Source: Clusia tigrina
Lineage: Eukaryota; Arthropoda; Insecta; Diptera; Clusiidae
Direction of reading: 5' to 3'
Assembly: GCA_920105625.2 (NCBI GenBank)
Contig: OV050030.1
Coordinates: forward strand, 191,203,887 to 191,267,886
DNA length: 64,000 nucleotides
The number at the start of each line of letters is the position of its first letter. The stretch's first letter is position 1. This document shows positions 61,341 through 64,000 of the stretch, in pieces. A model generated the notes under the pieces. It saw only the letters and a list, made by a program, of their open reading frames with translations, did no database searches and was not told the DNA's origin. The position numbers and the translations under genes were made by a program.

Positions 61341-61672
61341 GCATTTAACTGGGACTCTGGCATGATTAATAGGGTACTTTTCTTTCGACCACGCCCACTT
61401 TTACGCCCACTTTTTTAAAATTATGTAATTGCTCCCATATAGTTTTTAACAGATTTACTTCAAACAAAATTTGGCGTGAAAAGGGGCGTGGAAGGGGGCG
61501 TGGCGTAAGAAATGTTTATTTCTACCTCGCCTGGAGTATATAATGTGTATACAATTTGAAGGAAATCTGTTAAAAACTATATGGGAATTACATAATTTTA
61601 AAAAAGTGGGCGTAAAAGTGGGCGTGGTCCAAAAAAGTACCCTATTAATCAGCCAGAGTCCCAGTTAAATGC
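61341..61672. repeat. Large inverted repeat inside the Helitron
   Basis: The left arm (61341-61464) and right arm (61555-61672) are near-perfect reverse complements. The first 20 bases, gcatttaactgggactctgg, pair exactly with the last 20. Both arms carry the gggcgtgg / ccacgccc boxes. The spacer is about 90 bp and rich in ggggcgtgg. It may be a nested foldback or MITE, or a duplicated Helitron 5' region. No clear target duplication is seen. Confidence 0.85.
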
Positions 61673-61934
61673 ATTCCAACGGATTTTTTTCTATTTGGTA
61701 GTATATTGCTCTTAATACTGTTAACGTCGCCATATAACTATGAACCACGCCCACTTCACCGCCCCCTTTTTTTAAAATCAGATACTTATACCACTAACAA
61801 TGCTTGCAATACAAAATACTTTTTTTGTAATATGTATTTACCTAAAGTTTTATATGCTTTTTATCTACAGGTAAGGTAGCCATACATTTTTTTATTACCA
61901 AATCCCCCTTTTTCGCCCCATTTTACCTTATCGA
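61673..61934 (+). other. Non-coding interior of the Helitron
   Basis: No conserved coding text. It includes another ccacgcccac box near 61747 and runs of C and T near 61905. It joins the inverted repeat to the helicase remnant. Confidence 0.5.
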
Positions 61935-62561
61935 AGCAAAATCGAGCAATGGTTATCTGAACGAGCGTTACTTGCTGCCAAAAACATTGATGTCAATTCA
62001 ATAAACAGTGTTATTCTAAATAAAATCAGCGAAACTGCAGCAACATACATGTCCATCGATACCGTTATGAGAGATGAGGATGCTGTCAATTATCCTGTTG
62101 AGTTCTTAAACTCACTTGATGTCCCAGGTTTTCCACCACATTTGCTGAAACTCAAAATTGGAGTTCCCATTATTTTACTGCGGAACATCGACCCACCACG
62201 GCTTTGCAATGGCACTCGACTTACAGTAAAAAAAATGCTAAACAATTTAATCGAAGCGACCATTATAACGGGCAAATATAAAGGAACAAATGTACTGTTG
62301 CCACGCATTCCTATGATATCAACAGATTTGCCATTTGATTTCAAAAGATTACAGTTTCCTGTTCGGTTAGCGTTTGCGATGACAATTAATAAAGCTCAAG
62401 GTCAATCTCTGCAAGTTTGTGGCTTTAATTTGTCAAATCCATGTTTTTCCCATGGACAGCTTTACGTTGCATGCTCCCGTGTTCGGAAACCAAACGATTT
62501 GTTTGTTTATGCTCCGAATGGACATACTAAAAACATTGTATATCCTAGAGCGTTACAATAG
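61935..62561 (+). pseudogene. C-terminal part of Helitron Pif1-like helicase
   Basis: An open frame reads from about 61935 (SKIEQWLSERALLAAKN) to the stop at 62561. The first ATG is at 62049, but the coding homology starts earlier, so the ATG is not the true start. Recognisable blocks are FPPHLLKLKIGVPIILLRN, LCNGTRL, the motif with AFAMTINKAQGQSL and the final GQLYVACSRVRKPNDLF with VYAPN. They correspond to the last conserved motifs of Pif1-type helicases in Helitrons. The Walker A and B motifs, the rest of the helicase and the Rep domain are missing, so it is a truncated remnant. Confidence 0.88.
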
Positions 62562-62882
62562 TTAATTTATAATAAAATTATTTATTTCTGACTATATAAA
62601 CACTTTTTATTTCATTTCATAATGATGGGGGTAGCACACCGGGTTCAGCCTTTTATTATAAAAAAATATATATCATTGACACGAAATTTGTACTTAATTT
62701 TGTTCTTATTTTTAATGTATTACACATTTCAATTATAATTTTTTAAATTTTAAAAACGATCATAAACAAACTAAGGCCACCTAACTTATCTCAATGTAAC
62801 CAAAGTTTAGTGATAACCATAGCAATGACTGTTAAATTTATTTGAAAATATCTGTGGTTAATTAGACCCCTACAATTCAGGG
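62562..62882 (+). other. AT-rich tail of the Helitron
   Basis: Non-coding sequence between the helicase stop and the terminal hairpin, including the internal 3'-end-like motif at 62624. No ORF or other repeat is recognised. Confidence 0.55.
62624..62653 (+). other. Internal Helitron 3'-end-like motif
   Basis: The stretch ggggtagcacaccgggttca resembles the true 3' end at 62882-62905 (ggggtagcgaagcgcaccgg, then gtacagCTAG) but lacks the hairpin and the CTAG. It lies 63 bp after the helicase stop, where the 3' end of a full Helitron would be expected. Confidence 0.6.
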
Positions 62883-62909
62883 GTAGCGAAGCGCACCGGG
62901 TACAGCTAG
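62883..62909 (+). terminator. Helitron 3' terminus with hairpin and CTAG
   Basis: GGT-A-GCG pairs with CGC-ACC around AAG (62883-62898), followed by gggtacagCTAG. The hairpin and the CTRR-type end are the signals at which Helitron transfer stops. This is a DNA transposition signal and not a transcription terminator. Confidence 0.75.
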
Positions 62910-63527
62910 TTAAATATAAAATTAACAAAATCACCAGCTTATCATCCCCAAAGCAATGGTTTGGCTGAACGTGGAGTTCAAACAATTAAAAATTTTTTAA
63001 AAAAATATTTATCCGATGAAAAGTTGAAATATTTACCTATTCAAGTAAAATTAAATAAAATTTTAATGTGCTACAATAATACACCATGTACAACAACCAA
63101 TAAAACCCCTAATAATGTAATATTTTCATATCAACCTATAACATTGCTGAATTCTTTATCTAAGAAAACTGTAACATTTAAGAAAAATAATAATAACAAC
63201 ACTTTAGCATATCCTAAACATTATAATGAAAAATGTAAAACTATAATTTTCCAAGAGCCAATTTTTAAAAAAGGGCAAAAAGTATTATATAGGAATCATT
63301 TTAAAGATTATGTTAACTGGATTCCAGTTATAATACATGAAGTTATAAGCCCACATACCTATAAAATAAATGTTTATAATTCAGTGAGATTTGTTAAAAA
63401 AAATCAGATTAGACATTCTACATTGGAAGATAAGAACCTAGAACAAACACGGAAACTGAAACTATTGATCAGCCTCAAAAGAAAAAGAAACGATATAATA
63501 AAGTATTACATGAATCTATACCTTTAA
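62910..63527 (+). pseudogene. Second half of integrase, second gypsy element
   Basis: Directly after the Helitron the integrase text resumes in phase (positions divisible by three on both sides). It has the block with the catalytic glutamate GLAERGVQTIKNFL, then YNNTPCTTTNKTPNNVIF and the C-terminal domain with FKKGQKVLYRNHF, WIPVIIHEVISPHTY and KKNQIRHSTL. It ends at a stop at 63527. There are no further stops, so this half was intact when the Helitron entered. Confidence 0.88.
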
Positions 63528-63710
63528 GATCTAAACGGAAAATTGTTAAACCTAGTAACATTCAAAATAAATAATATTAAATTAAAAATAGTGATGTATT
63601 ATAATACAATAATTTTAAATATTAAAACATATTCATGAATTATTAATTTTTATTGTAAATTGATTTAAAAATGAAATACATTTATTTTTAGTAGATAAGA
63701 CAAGTTTTAT
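63528..63710 (+). other. 3' untranslated region of the second gypsy element
   Basis: A very AT-rich stretch between the integrase stop and the polypurine tract. No env-like ORF. Confidence 0.6.
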
Positions 63711-63724
63711 AAAAAAGGAGAAAA
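63711..63724 (+). other. Polypurine tract of the second gypsy element
   Basis: aaaaaaggagaaaa ends directly at the 3' LTR. It is all purine, the expected plus-strand primer site. Confidence 0.85.
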
Positions 63725-63958
63725 TGTAATGTATTTCGCATAAACTAAAATAACTAATATTTACTCTCGAGTGTAAACTCATAAATTACTATAATGCATT
63801 GCGTTGATGATGACATTCTTGAGTATCGATTGCTCGCTAGTTTAGTTTTATGAAAACCACTGAACTGTACTCGTCTATTTCTCTCTGAATAAATATACTC
63901 AATAGTAAGACCAAAAACCACTTGTTAATAATTTAATGATGGACCAGAGGACATAATA
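63725..63958 (+). repeat. 3' LTR of the second gypsy element
   Basis: 234 bp, followed by the satellite duplication ggaca (63959-63963) and then a normal monomer. It is preceded by the polypurine tract. Confidence 0.93.
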
Positions 63959-64000
63959 GGACATTGGAAGTTTTATCAGTGTTTCAATTTGGACTCAAGG
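63959..64000 (+). repeat. Satellite array resumes at window end
   Basis: The final 42 bases begin with ggacattggaagttttatc and continue as an ordinary monomer in the same orientation. This shows the array extends beyond the right edge and fixes the right boundary of the second gypsy element. Confidence 0.92.

Larger units (their letters stand above)
61245..62909 (+). mobile_element. Helitron, internally deleted, inside the gypsy integrase
   Basis: It starts with TCTATATATATAAAATGG after a host A and ends with CTAG before a host T. The known Helitron pattern is insertion between A and T without target duplication. A short hairpin lies just before the CTAG end. Removing it leaves the integrase frame unbroken, and its length of 1665 bp is a multiple of three. 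It keeps the two ends, a large inverted repeat and the last part of the Pif1-like helicase. The replication-initiator (Rep/HUH) part and most of the helicase are absent, so it is non-autonomous. Confidence 0.9.
57668..63958 (+). mobile_element. Second Ty3/gypsy LTR retrotransposon, interrupted by a Helitron
   Basis: LTRs at 57668-57902 (235 bp) and 63725-63958 (234 bp) flank a plus-strand gag-pol. The satellite duplication is ggaca with LTRs starting TGTAATG. An equally good reading is 4-bp ggac with LTRs starting ATGTAATG. The LTR end ...ACATAATA is not the usual CA. A polypurine tract abuts the 3' LTR. Gag with two zinc knuckles, protease, RT, RNase H and integrase follow in gypsy order. 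Lesions: stops at 58990 and 60294, deletion of the RT active site near 59840, asparagine at the second integrase catalytic site and a Helitron inside integrase. Confidence 0.94.

Noticed and set aside
1..64000. Identity with well-known fly satellites such as the 1.688 family or Responder
   Set aside because: The monomer sequence did not match what I remember of these, and no search could be run. I leave it unnamed.

Overview
The window looks like eukaryotic pericentromeric or other heterochromatic DNA from an insect, most likely a drosophilid-like fly. The reasons are a long complex satellite array, a copia-type element whose primer site starts with the half-tRNA-Met type sequence known from Drosophila copia, a BEL/Pao element, two Ty3/gypsy elements and a Helitron. 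I see no host protein-coding gene, no tRNA or rRNA gene and nothing bacterial. I cannot name the species, and I do not recognise the satellite.

Layout. Bases 1-36387 are an uninterrupted, single-orientation satellite with a basic monomer of about 196 bp. Its monomers come in several subfamilies that differ mainly in a 30-bp cassette. Recurrent deletion derivatives are mixed in. The first 21.4 kb is a near-identical tandem duplication of about 10.98 kb, and the rest is a mosaic of shorter nested duplications.

The array resumes at 46775-51018, 55475-57667 and 63959-64000. Each interruption is an LTR retrotransposon flanked by a target-site duplication (TSD) of satellite sequence. (i) 36388-46774, minus strand: a decayed Ty3/gypsy element (TSD tagg). 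It carries a nested BEL/Pao element at 38304-45071 (TSD atttt). (ii) 51019-55474, minus strand: a nearly complete copia-type element (TSD gaagt). (iii) 57668-63958, plus strand: a second Ty3/gypsy element (TSD ggaca or ggac). Its integrase is split by an internally deleted Helitron at 61245-62909.

All the elements are broken copies: frameshifts, stops, lost catalytic residues and internal deletions. The two LTRs of each retroelement differ by only about 1-3 percent by eye, so the insertions are fairly recent. The satellite probably evolves by unequal exchange, and the retroelements have entered one flank of an otherwise transposon-free array. The short ORFs in the satellite (60-105 codons) are by-products of repeated sequence and are not annotated as genes.
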